From positions 2,480,001 to 2,544,000 of the forward strand of contig OZ241903.1 in NCBI GenBank assembly GCA_965203635.1: a DNA stretch of 64,000 nucleotides, read 5' to 3'. Below the pieces are notes generated by a model. The model was not told the DNA's origin, searched no databases, and was given only the letters and a program-made list of their open reading frames with translations. The position numbers were made by a program, and so were the translations under genes. This stretch comes from Aldehydirespirator sp965203635 (GTDB lineage Bacteria; Actinomycetota; Acidimicrobiia; Acidimicrobiales; Aldehydirespiratoraceae). Numbering within the stretch: the stretch's first letter is position 1; the number at the start of each line of letters is the position of its first letter. Positions 17,403 through 24,862 of this stretch are shown one piece after another.

Positions 17403-18671
17403 TCAGACTGTGAGCAGCGCGGCTGGGATCACGGCAATACCGTCGCGGCGGCGATACGCCTCCGGGCCGGTGGTGACCACCGCGGAGTCCGCCAGATCCG
17501 GACCGATGCGCTCGGCGAGCCATCGGAGGTGTCTCGTGTCGCGGTCCGAGACGGTCGCGGCGAGCTTCACCTCCAGCGCCACGATCCGTCCGTCCACGCC
17601 CTGGACGATTAGGTCCACCTCGTGTTCGCCGCCCTGGGTTCGCAGATGGAACACCTTCGCCTCGTTGGCCTGGGCATACACCCGCACCGAGAGGGTCACG
17701 AGAGACTGGAACAGGGCGCCGAGCAGACTGCCGTCACGAGGAATGGCCCGGTCACCGTCGCGGCCCTCGAGCAGGGACTCGGCGCCGACCTCGAGCAGGC
17801 GCGCCGCGAGCGCCGGGTCGGCCAGTTGATGCACCGGAGCCGATGCGAGACGCCGCAGATGGTTGCGGGTCGGCAGCCAGGCTGGGACATCCTCGATTAT
17901 CCACAAGCCTTCCAGGGCGGCCCTGTAGGCGATTGTGGTGGCCTTGGTCGGCTTGTGGGACTCGCCGGGGGACGCCGCGTCGCGGATCGTCTCGAATGTC
18001 GTTGCCGTCGAGGTGGCAGCGGCGTATGCCGCCATCCATCGGCGCAGCGCCGACCGGTTGCGGACCGTGCGGCCGTGCTCGTGGATGTGGCGTTCGGCTA
18101 TGCGGTCGATGTAGCCGTCGAGATAGGCGCGCACCGTGCGCGCCGAGCGATCGCGCAGGGCGGGGAAGCCGGAGCCGGCAACCTGTCCGGCATAGTTGGC
18201 GAGCCCTAGGGGTGAGGCCCCCTCGACCGGCGGTCTGCCTCCGCGCAAGAGATCGCCGAGGCCCACCGTGGGCGCGCACAAACCTCGTTCGGCTAGCGCC
18301 ATTGGACGCATGCGGACGGTGACGATCCTTCCCGCACCGGTATGGGTCGGCATCTCAGCGGGCGCCGCGGACCCGGTCAACAGGAACCGGGGCGTGTACG
18401 GGTCGGCATCGACGGCGCGGCGCACGACGTCCCATGACACCGGCAAGCGCTGCCACTCGTCGATGAGGATCGGCGGCTCGCCGCTGGCGAGGCGGCCGGG
18501 GTCAGCTCGTGCGATGTCGAGCTGGGCGCTGTCGTCAAGGCGGTACACAGTGGCCGCCCGTCGCACGGAGGTTTCCGTCTTGCCGACAGCTCTCGGGCCC
18601 TCTATGGCGATAGCCGGCAGTTCGTTGCACAACTCGTCGAGTTCGCGGTCCACGATTCTCGGGTAGTACAT
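17403..18671 (-). CDS. DUF4143-family AAA ATPase (ATP-binding protein)
   Basis: 422-residue COG1373-type protein. It starts MYYPRIVDRELDELCNELPA, has Walker A GPRAVGKTET (G25-T34), Walker B-like PPILIDEWQRLP, then a winged-helix region and a C-terminal PD-(D/E)XK-like DUF4143 domain (GGEHEVDLIV and ALEVKLA). These proteins are widespread, strain-variable, and sometimes toxin-antitoxin-like; the true role is unknown. The ATG at 18671 is chosen by family N-terminus although the frame is open further upstream. Two perfect palindromes 34 bp upstream suggest tight regulation. Confidence 0.88.
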   Translation of the reverse strand: MYYPRIVDRELDELCNELPAIAIEGPRAVGKTETSVRRAATVYRLDDSAQLDIARADPGRLASGEPPILIDEWQRLPVSWDVVRRAVDADPYTPRFLLTGSAAPAEMPTHTGAGRIVTVRMRPMALAERGLCAPTVGLGDLLRGGRPPVEGASPLGLANYAGQVAGSGFPALRDRSARTVRAYLDGYIDRIAERHIHEHGRTVRNRSALRRWMAAYAAATSTATTFETIRDAASPGESHKPTKATTIAYRAALEGLWIIEDVPAWLPTRNHLRRLASAPVHQLADPALAARLLEVGAESLLEGRDGDRAIPRDGSLLGALFQSLVTLSVRVYAQANEAKVFHLRTQGGEHEVDLIVQGVDGRIVALEVKLAATVSDRDTRHLRWLAERIGPDLADSAVVTTGPEAYRRRDGIAVIPAALLTV

Positions 18672-18704
18672 GCCACGGCCCTTCCGTCTAGGCCAAGAAG
18701 CGTA

Positions 18705-18741
18705 TCGTACCAATACGACGCCCTCTATCGTACTATTACGA
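18705..18741. promoter_or_regulatory. Twin palindromic operators upstream of the DUF4143 ATPase
   Basis: TCGTA-CCAA-TACGA (18705-18718) and TCGTA-CTAT-TACGA (18728-18741) are two perfect inverted repeats with identical half-sites, 23 bp centre to centre, about two helical turns. Both are continued by CG on the right. This is what a dimeric regulator binding cooperatively would need. The sites are A/T-richer than the surroundings and lie just upstream of the ATPase start. Confidence 0.65.
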
Positions 18742-18744
18742 CGA

Positions 18745-19066
18745 GCCTTCTGATACCGACACGACGGTGGACCGCACTGTTCGGGCTGGTGACTACCGAG
18801 AGTCACCCACGACGCAGCAGGCCCATGGATCGAAACGACAGGAGTATCCCGTTCTCCCCTAGCAGAGCTGGCGTTGGTGTTGGGTGGCCCGGGCTCGCCG
18901 CAAGGTCGTTCGGGCCTGCTGGGGTCCCGACGGCCCGGCCCGGCTTCCGTTGGCGGCAACAGTGGCCAGGTCTGGAGACTGGGCGGGCGGCGCCTGGGGC
19001 GTGGACTCGGGCCGCGGGTCGGTGCCCGTCCGGGGCTGCGTTGCCGGTGCTCGGTTAGGCTTCGGT
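18745..19066. other. Intergenic stretch, no gene supported
   Basis: Between the divergent DUF4143 gene and the mtrA operon. Frames are open on the plus strand but have no start with a ribosome site and no recognisable protein features. The promoter of the mtrA operon presumably lies here, but no convincing -35/-10 pair was found. Confidence 0.5.
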
Positions 19067-19384
19067 GTGGTGCTGGACCAGCGCGGCACCGTGCCGCCCG
19101 ACTCATCGCCCTCGCTCCTAGCCCGGGTGCTGGCGTTCTCGGCCATCATCGTGGCCGGGGTGTGCGGAGGCCTGATCGGTTTCGCGGTGATGGATCTCGG
19201 CTGCGACGGCGGCTGCACCACCACCGCCGGCCTGGTCGGGCTGGGTGCCGCCGTCGGCGCCGCCGCGGGAACCGGCATCGTGGCCGTGCTGACCCTGAGG
19301 GCGGCCGCCGAGTGGCGGGCCCAGCAGCCTCGGGGCGCAGCCGGCCCGCCGGTCGGGGAATCCTGGAGGGGTCGGGGCTCGTGA
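19067..19384 (+). CDS. Small two-TM membrane protein upstream of mtrA
   Basis: About 105 residues from tandem GTG codons at 19067/19070 (VVLDQRGTVPPD). Two hydrophobic segments: LLARVLAFSAIIVAGVCGGL and, after a Cys-containing loop (LGCDGGCTTTAG), LVGLGAAVGAAAGTGIVAVL. The loop's CxxxC could bind a metal or form a disulfide. The stop TGA overlaps the mtrA GTG start (GTGA), so the gene is translationally coupled to the response regulator. No family was recognised. The start choice is uncertain. Confidence 0.6.
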   Translation: MVLDQRGTVPPDSSPSLLARVLAFSAIIVAGVCGGLIGFAVMDLGCDGGCTTTAGLVGLGAAVGAAAGTGIVAVLTLRAAAEWRAQQPRGAAGPPVGESWRGRGS

Positions 19385-20061
19385 CCACCCGGGTCCTCAC
19401 CGTGGAGGACGACGAGCGCATCCGCACCGCGCTCCGGTTGGCGCTCGAGGACGAGGGCTGGGAAGTGGACGAGGTCTCCTCCGGCGAGGAGGCTCTGGCC
19501 GCGTTCGACCGCGTGCCCGCCGACGTGGTCCTCGTCGACATCATGCTTCCGGGAATCGACGGGTTCGACATCTGCCGGGCCATACGCAAGTCGAGCGACG
19601 TTCCCATCGTGATGATCACCGCTCGTTCCGATACTCACGACGTGGTGGCGGGCCTCGAAGCCGGCGCCGACGACTATCTCACCAAACCATTCGCTCCCAA
19701 GGAGCTCTCAGCCCGCATCCGGGCTCTGCTGCGGCGGGCGCGCAGTTCCGACGACGGCAGCAGCGAGATCGTGTTCAACGACCTGCAGATCCTTCCCGAC
19801 GAGGGAGTGGTTCGAGTGTCCGGCACCGAGGCCCACCTCACCAAGACCGAGTTCCGGCTGCTGGTGGAACTGGCGTCGAGCCCCGGCCGGATATTCAGCA
19901 GGGAAGTGTTGCTGGAACGGGTCTGGGGCCTCGGATACTTCGGGGACGGAAGGCTGGTCGATGTCCACGTGCGCAGGCTGCGGACCAAGATCGAGCCCGA
20001 TCCGGCCAACCCACGCCATGTTGTGACCGTGCGCGGCCTCGGCTACAAGCTCCAGCCGTAG
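19381..20061 (+). CDS. mtrA: MtrA-like OmpR/PhoB-family response regulator
   Basis: 226-residue response regulator. Receiver domain with acidic pocket VEDDE, phospho-acceptor D53 (VLVDIMLPGIDGFD), MITARSD and DDYLTKPF; C-terminal winged helix with LTKTEFRLLVELASSPGRIFSR and VDVHVRRLRTKIE...TVRGLGYKL. The following sensor kinase and GerMN lipoprotein reproduce the actinobacterial mtrA-mtrB-lpqB order, supporting the name. In that system the regulator controls cell-wall and replication genes. GTG start overlaps the upstream small membrane gene. Confidence 0.9.
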   Translation: MTTRVLTVEDDERIRTALRLALEDEGWEVDEVSSGEEALAAFDRVPADVVLVDIMLPGIDGFDICRAIRKSSDVPIVMITARSDTHDVVAGLEAGADDYLTKPFAPKELSARIRALLRRARSSDDGSSEIVFNDLQILPDEGVVRVSGTEAHLTKTEFRLLVELASSPGRIFSREVLLERVWGLGYFGDGRLVDVHVRRLRTKIEPDPANPRHVVTVRGLGYKLQP

Positions 20062-20066
20062 AGCCC

Positions 20067-21521
20067 GTGCGGCGCCCGAGGTTCCTACCTCTCTTCGTCA
20101 GGCGGGGACTGCGCCGCCGCATCACCTCCGCCTTCGCCATCGGCGGGCTGCTGCTGGCCTCCACCATCTCGTTCGCCACCCTGGCCCTGACCCGCCAGAA
20201 CCTCCTGGAGGAGCGCGACGAGACCGCCTTCTCGGTGTTCGCCAACAACGGCCGGCGAGTACGCAACGAGCTCACCGCCGAGACCGACGACGAAGGCCGC
20301 CGGGCAATCGTCGAGCGGCTGAGGCAGACCTCGGGCACGTTCCCGCTGCTGCGGGTCGGCGACGAGTGGACCTCGGCCGACCCCCTCGTGTTCAATCGGG
20401 AGACGGTCCCCGCCTCGCTGCTGGCGCTGGTCGAGTCGGGGACGCCGGCGCGGATGCGCACCTCGATCGGCTCCCGTTCCGCCATCGTCTCCGCCGTCCC
20501 CATACCCGGCACCCCGACCGACGCGATCTACTTCGAGGCCGCCCCGCTCGACGACATCGAGGACACGCTGGACACGCTGGCCTTCATCCTCTTCGGCGTG
20601 GCCGCAGTCACCACCATGTTCGCCGCGGCCGTCGGCTGGTGGGCCGCGGGACGGATGCTCAACCCGCTGTTCAGGGTGCGGACCGCGGCCGAGGCCCTGG
20701 CCGCGGGCGCGCTGGACACCCGGCTGACACCGCCCGAGGACGCAGACCTGGCCTCGCTGACCGATTCGTTCAACCAGATGGCCCGGGCTCTCGAGGAGAG
20801 GATCGCCCGGGACGCCCGCTTCGCGTCTGAGGTCAGCCATGAGTTGCGGTCACCGCTGATGACGCTGACGGCCTCCGTGGAGGTTCTCTACAACATTGCC
20901 GACGAACTGGGCGAGCGTGGCCGCACCGCGCTCGACCTCCTCAGCGACGACATCTCGCGTTTCCGGCGGCTGGTGGAGGATCTGCTGGAGATCAACCGCT
21001 ACGACGTTGGCACCGCCGACCTGGAGGCCGAGGAGGTGCACATCGTCGAGTTCGTGCAGCACGCCATCTTCCAGTTCGGGCTCGACTCGACCGCGGTGGT
21101 CGACTTCGAGGCCGCTCCCGGCATGGAGGCCACCGTGCTGCTGGCCGACAAGCGCCGCCTCGGCCGGGTGGTGTCGAACCTGGTCGAGAACGCCTCCAAG
21201 TACGGCGACGGCGAGGTGCGGGTGAACCTCGACCGGCACGACGGCCTGGTGCGTATCGGCGTTGAGGACAACGGCCCGGGAGTGGTCCCCTCGGAGCGCA
21301 CGCTGATCTTCGACCGCTTCCACCGGGGCCGTGCCGGCGGCCGGCGGGGCAAGGACTCGGGATCGGGCTTGGGATTGGCCCTTGTGGCCGAGCATGTGGG
21401 ACTGCATGGCGGCCGGGTCTGGGTGGAGGACCGCCCGGACGCGACCCGGGGCGCCCGTTTCGTCGTCGAGCTGCCGGTGGCCACCGCGGACGACGAGTCC
21501 GAGGAGGCTCTGGCCCCGTGA
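20067..21521 (+). CDS. mtrB: MtrB-like sensor histidine kinase
   Basis: 484-residue sensor. TM1 about residues 19-43, an extracytoplasmic sensor region of about 125 residues, TM2 about 170-190 (AFILFGVAAVTTMFAAAVGW), HAMP (about 193-245), HisKA with phospho-accepting H258 (EVSHELRSPL), and HATPase motifs NLVENASKYG, VEDNGPGV and GSGLGLALVAEH. GTG start 5 bp after mtrA. The stop overlaps the lipoprotein GTG. Autophosphorylates and passes phosphate to the MtrA-like regulator (family knowledge). Confidence 0.92.
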   Translation: MRRPRFLPLFVRRGLRRRITSAFAIGGLLLASTISFATLALTRQNLLEERDETAFSVFANNGRRVRNELTAETDDEGRRAIVERLRQTSGTFPLLRVGDEWTSADPLVFNRETVPASLLALVESGTPARMRTSIGSRSAIVSAVPIPGTPTDAIYFEAAPLDDIEDTLDTLAFILFGVAAVTTMFAAAVGWWAAGRMLNPLFRVRTAAEALAAGALDTRLTPPEDADLASLTDSFNQMARALEERIARDARFASEVSHELRSPLMTLTASVEVLYNIADELGERGRTALDLLSDDISRFRRLVEDLLEINRYDVGTADLEAEEVHIVEFVQHAIFQFGLDSTAVVDFEAAPGMEATVLLADKRRLGRVVSNLVENASKYGDGEVRVNLDRHDGLVRIGVEDNGPGVVPSERTLIFDRFHRGRAGGRRGKDSGSGLGLALVAEHVGLHGGRVWVEDRPDATRGARFVVELPVATADDESEEALAP

Positions 21522-22231
21522 GGCGGCTGCTCCGCCGCGCCCGCCGGCGCGGTATCGCCCTCCGGACCGTCCTGGTGCTGGCCGCGGCCTTGACCGCCGG
21601 TTGCGGGCTGCCGACCGATGAGACTGCGCAGGCCATCGATCCTGAGGAGCTGCCCGAGAGCCTCCGGCCCGGGTTCACCGCATCCACGACCACCACAGTG
21701 CCCGCTCCGCTCCTGACCGAGTCCCGGGTCGTCTACCTGCTGACGAACCCCCAGGACATCGAGCGCACCATCGTGGTGGAGGTTGAGCGCCAGGTGAATC
21801 GCAACGCCACGCTGGAGGATGTGCTGGCGACCCTGTTCGGGGAGGCGACCTCGCCCGAGGAATCGGACGCCGGTTACTTCAACACTCTGGAGCTGTTCGA
21901 GATCCTGGGCGCCACGGTGGTCAACGGCGTGGCCACCGTCGACATCGTGCACCTGTCGCCGGAGGGAGAGGATCTGCCACCCTCGGCCGACGAGCTCGAG
22001 TTCGCGGCGGCCCAGCTGGTGTTCACCGCCTCCGCGACCGAGGGCATCGACGGCGTACGGATCCTGCTCGACGGCCAGGAGGTGTCCGTCCCCACCAGCG
22101 ACGCCGACGCCGAGCCCGGCTCGGTGCTCCGAACGAGCGCCTACGAGCAGTTCCAGCCCGACTTCGCACCGGCGACCACCACCTCTGCGCCCGCCGGGGA
22201 CGAGGACGGGGACGAGGACGAGGAGGGCTAG
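21518..22231 (+). CDS. GerMN-domain lipoprotein, LpqB-like
   Basis: 237-residue exported lipoprotein. Basic N-region, hydrophobic core VLVLAAALTAGC with lipobox LTAGC (Cys about residue 28), then a low-complexity Thr/Pro linker and one GerMN-type domain (RNATLEDVLATLF...GVATVDIVHLSPEG), ending in an acidic tail. Shorter than LpqB because the C-terminal beta-propeller is missing. Overlaps mtrB as GTGA. LpqB modulates MtrAB signalling in relatives; a similar role is inferred. Confidence 0.85.
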   Translation: MRRLLRRARRRGIALRTVLVLAAALTAGCGLPTDETAQAIDPEELPESLRPGFTASTTTTVPAPLLTESRVVYLLTNPQDIERTIVVEVERQVNRNATLEDVLATLFGEATSPEESDAGYFNTLELFEILGATVVNGVATVDIVHLSPEGEDLPPSADELEFAAAQLVFTASATEGIDGVRILLDGQEVSVPTSDADAEPGSVLRTSAYEQFQPDFAPATTTSAPAGDEDGDEDEEG

Positions 22232-22245
22232 GCGGCTCGGAGGGT

Positions 22246-23274
22246 TCAGGCGAAGAACGTGCGGGCCACGTCGAGCAGTTCGCGGCCCACCGGCTTCAAA
22301 CGGGCGGTGGCCTCCTGCAGCGACACCAGCTCGATGGCTCCGCCCCGGAGGGCCACCATCTGACCGAAGCTGCCGTCGTGGACCGCGTCGATGGCCGCGA
22401 CCCCGAACCGGGTGGCCAGCACCCGGTCGAAGGGGGTGGGCGAGCCGCCCCGCTGCACATGTCCGAGGATGGTGACCCGGGTCTCCAATCCCGTGCGGGC
22501 CTCTACTTCGGCCGCGATCACGGTGGCGATGCCGCCGAGGCGCTTGTGCCCGTAGGCGTCGACCGGGGGCTCGGCCACCTCGAGGGTGCCCGGCTTCGGC
22601 CTGGCGCCCTCGGCCACCACCACGATGGACGCGTAGCGACCCCGGGCGCGGCGACGCAGCAGCGCCTCGCACAGGTCGTCGAGGTCGAAGGGCTCCTCGG
22701 GTACGAGGGTGTAGGTCGCACCCCCCGCGATCCCGGCCCAGGTGGCGATGTGGCCCACGTTGCGACCCATCACCTCCACGAAGATGACGCGGGCGTGGCT
22801 CTCGGCCGTGGTATGGAGCCGGTCGATGGCCTCGGTGGCCACGGCCACGGCGGTGTCGAAGCCGAAGGTCCGCTCGGTCATGCCCACATCGTTGTCGATC
22901 GTCTTGGGCACGCCGACGACCTCGAAGCCGCGGTCCGCCATCTCAGACGCGCACGACAGGGTGCCCTCTCCCCCTATGGCGATGAGTGCGTCGAGCTCCA
23001 GACCGCGGATCGTCTCGGTGGCGCGAGACATGCCGTCGGGAAGGTTGAACGGCGTGTGGCGCGACGTGCCCAGCATCGTTCCGCCAATGGGCAGCAGGCC
23101 GCGGCAGGCCTCCACGTCCAGTTGCACCCAATCGTCGTCCACCACTCCCCGCCAGCCGTCGATGAACCCGATCATGTGGTCGCCGTAGCGCCGCTCGCCT
23201 TTTCGCACTACCGCCCTGATGACGGCGTTGAGACCCGGGCAGTCTCCACCCCCGGTGAGTATCCCGACCCGCAT
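22246..23274 (-). CDS. pfkA: 6-phosphofructokinase (group III, probably ATP-dependent)
   Basis: 342-residue glycolytic enzyme phosphorylating fructose 6-phosphate. Motifs: GGGDCPGLNAVIRAVV, IGGEGTLS, PKTIDNDVGMTERTFGFDTA, VEVMGRNVGHIA and LGHVQRGGSPTPFDR. The Gly in GGEGT (instead of Asp in PPi enzymes) with Lys in PKTID is the combination in Streptomyces ATP-PFK, so ATP dependence is favoured. The ATG at 23274 overlaps a TGA as TGATG, the last of three tandem 38-bp junction repeats. Downstream of a ROK sugar kinase. Confidence 0.92.
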   Translation of the reverse strand: MRVGILTGGGDCPGLNAVIRAVVRKGERRYGDHMIGFIDGWRGVVDDDWVQLDVEACRGLLPIGGTMLGTSRHTPFNLPDGMSRATETIRGLELDALIAIGGEGTLSCASEMADRGFEVVGVPKTIDNDVGMTERTFGFDTAVAVATEAIDRLHTTAESHARVIFVEVMGRNVGHIATWAGIAGGATYTLVPEEPFDLDDLCEALLRRRARGRYASIVVVAEGARPKPGTLEVAEPPVDAYGHKRLGGIATVIAAEVEARTGLETRVTILGHVQRGGSPTPFDRVLATRFGVAAIDAVHDGSFGQMVALRGGAIELVSLQEATARLKPVGRELLDVARTFFA

Positions 23275-23383
23275 CACGCAGCCTCCGAGGCAAGCAGGGC
23301 GGCGACCCGCATCACGCAGCCTCTGAGGCGAGCAGGGCGGCGACTCGCATCAAGCGGCCTCTGAGGCGAGCAGAGCGGCGCCG
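23270..23383 (-). repeat. Three 38-bp tandem repeats at the ROK kinase / pfkA junction, with two mini-ORFs
   Basis: Units 23270-23307, 23308-23345 and 23346-23383 are 85-95% alike. On the coding strand each contains a TGATG stop/start overlap, then CGGGTCGCCGCCCTGCT and GCCTCGGAGGC. The kinase stops at the first TGATG and pfkA starts at the last. Between them are two identical 12-residue mini-ORFs, MRVAALLASEAA (23312-23350 and 23274-23312), each ending where the next begins. The peptide is the kinase C-terminus (ALLASEAA) fused to the pfkA start (MRV), showing origin by tandem duplication of the junction. Confidence 0.9.
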
Positions 23384-24291
23384 ATCGCGCCGGCCTGGCT
23401 GCCGAGCTGCGCCGGGACCACCTGGACTTTCCGCCGGTGGTCGCCGCCGAGCACCAGGCGGTGCGTCCAGGCCTCGATGCCCCGTACCAGCGGCTCACCG
23501 ATGTCGATCAGCCCCCCGGCGATGACCACCACCTCCGGGTCGAGCACATGCACGAGGTTGGCCACGCCAACCGCCGCCCAGCGGCAGAACTCGTCGAGAA
23601 CGACCAGGGCGTCGGGATCTCCCTTGGCGACCAGGGCGTGGACGTGCTCTCCCCTGATGGCGCTCACCGAGCCGGCCTCGGAGACGGCGCTGTCGAGGTC
23701 GCCCCGCACAGCGGCCTGGCGGGCCAGGCGGCCCAGGCCGGTGCCGGACGCGTAGTACTCCCATGGGCCGCTGGCGCCCGTGACGTGCTCCGGGCCCGAC
23801 ATCTCAACGGTCATGTGACCCGACTCGCCCGCGAAGCCGTTCCAGCCCCGGTACAGCCTCCCGTCGAACACGAACCCCGTTCCCAGCCCGGTGCCCAGCG
23901 CGACCAGGGCAACATGCCTGCTGCCGCGGCCCGCGCCGTGGAGCGACTCCGCCCAGGCTGCAGCAGTCGCCTCGTTCTCGACCACCACGGGCCGTCGCCA
24001 CTCCGAGCGCAGGCGGCCGCGGAGGTCGAGATCCAGCACGCCGTCGATGTTGGGCGAGTACCTGAGCACCCCGTTGGCGTCGACCAGCCCGGCGATCCCC
24101 ACGCCGACGGCCGAGAACGAGCCGCCGCACTCGTATTCGAGGGCGGCGACCATCCGGATGATCGTGTCGACCAGCGCGTCGCTGTCGGCTGTGGTCGCGT
24201 CGCGCCGCACCGCGACGGGCGCCGTGAGGTCGTCGGGGTGAACGGCCACCCCTAGCACCTTGGTGCCGCCGATGTCTAGGCCGCAGAACAT
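23350..24291 (-). CDS. ROK-family sugar kinase (glucokinase-like) lacking the zinc cysteines
   Basis: 313-residue ROK protein. Phosphate 1 motif LDIGGTKVLG, ENEATAAAWAE, phosphate 2 LGTGLGTGFV, and the EGxxGH block (NGFAGESGHMTV). Context directly before pfkA suggests glucokinase. The normal ROK zinc signature C-x-C-G-x-x-G-C-x-E is here H169-V-T-G-A-S-G-P176-W-E: all three cysteines are replaced while both glycines and the Glu remain. Zinc is structurally important in studied ROK glucokinases, so activity or stability may differ. Confidence 0.87.
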   Translation of the reverse strand: MFCGLDIGGTKVLGVAVHPDDLTAPVAVRRDATTADSDALVDTIIRMVAALEYECGGSFSAVGVGIAGLVDANGVLRYSPNIDGVLDLDLRGRLRSEWRRPVVVENEATAAAWAESLHGAGRGSRHVALVALGTGLGTGFVFDGRLYRGWNGFAGESGHMTVEMSGPEHVTGASGPWEYYASGTGLGRLARQAAVRGDLDSAVSEAGSVSAIRGEHVHALVAKGDPDALVVLDEFCRWAAVGVANLVHVLDPEVVVIAGGLIDIGEPLVRGIEAWTHRLVLGGDHRRKVQVVPAQLGSQAGAIGAALLASEAA

Positions 24292-24310
24292 GCCGGTTCG
24301 GGAGTCGGTC

Positions 24311-24781
24311 TCAGGATCCGGCGCCGGCTTCCACGTGTGCCTTCAACTCGTCGAGCGCGGTCTGCATGATGCGCGACTCGGCCCGCCGTTTGACGAAGCC
24401 CGTCAAGGGCACGGCGAGCTCGACGGTCAGTTGGTAGGACACCTCGGTGGTGTCGGACTCGCCGGGGACCGCGACGAAGGTGTACTCGCCGTCGAGACGG
24501 GTGGTGGCGTCGCCCCGCTTGAGGCGCCAGGCCAGGCGCAGCGGGTCCGATCCGTAGAAGTATCTGAGCGTGTAGGTCGTGGAGCGGCCCATGGCTTTGA
24601 CCCAGTACTCCACATCGACGGCGCGGCCGTCGCGATCCCGGCTGAGGATGCGGGCCTTCTTGATGTCGCGGGCCCATACGGGATACTGCTCGAAGTCGAC
24701 CGCCACCTCGAAGCACCGCTCCGGAGAAGCCATGATCGTGGTGCGCTGGGTTGCCTGATCGACCACGTTGGGCACCGCCAT
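24311..24781 (-). CDS. SRPBCC-superfamily (polyketide cyclase/dehydrase-like) protein
   Basis: 156-residue START-like protein: MASPERCFEVAVDFEQYPVWARDIKKARI at the N-terminus, strands through EYTFVAVPGESDTTEVSYQLTVEL, and the long C-terminal helix RIMQTALDELKAHVE. Such proteins bind hydrophobic ligands in a central cavity; ligand unknown. Frequent near ROK glucokinase in actinobacteria. 19 bp separate it from the kinase start. Confidence 0.85.
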   Translation of the reverse strand: MAVPNVVDQATQRTTIMASPERCFEVAVDFEQYPVWARDIKKARILSRDRDGRAVDVEYWVKAMGRSTTYTLRYFYGSDPLRLAWRLKRGDATTRLDGEYTFVAVPGESDTTEVSYQLTVELAVPLTGFVKRRAESRIMQTALDELKAHVEAGAGS

Positions 24782-24862
24782 CTAGAGTCAGCAAGGGACG
24801 CGGCTGTCGGTGTGCCGCGCCGTGATTGACACTAACAACGTTGCCGGTGGATGCGGCATTGC

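Noticed and set aside
18672..19106. Upstream extension of the DUF4143 ATPase frame
   Set aside because: Runs through the palindromic operators; family begins at MYYPRIVDRE.
23270..23383. CRISPR array
   Set aside because: Units are directly adjacent with no spacers, and each contains a gene junction; no cas genes in the window.
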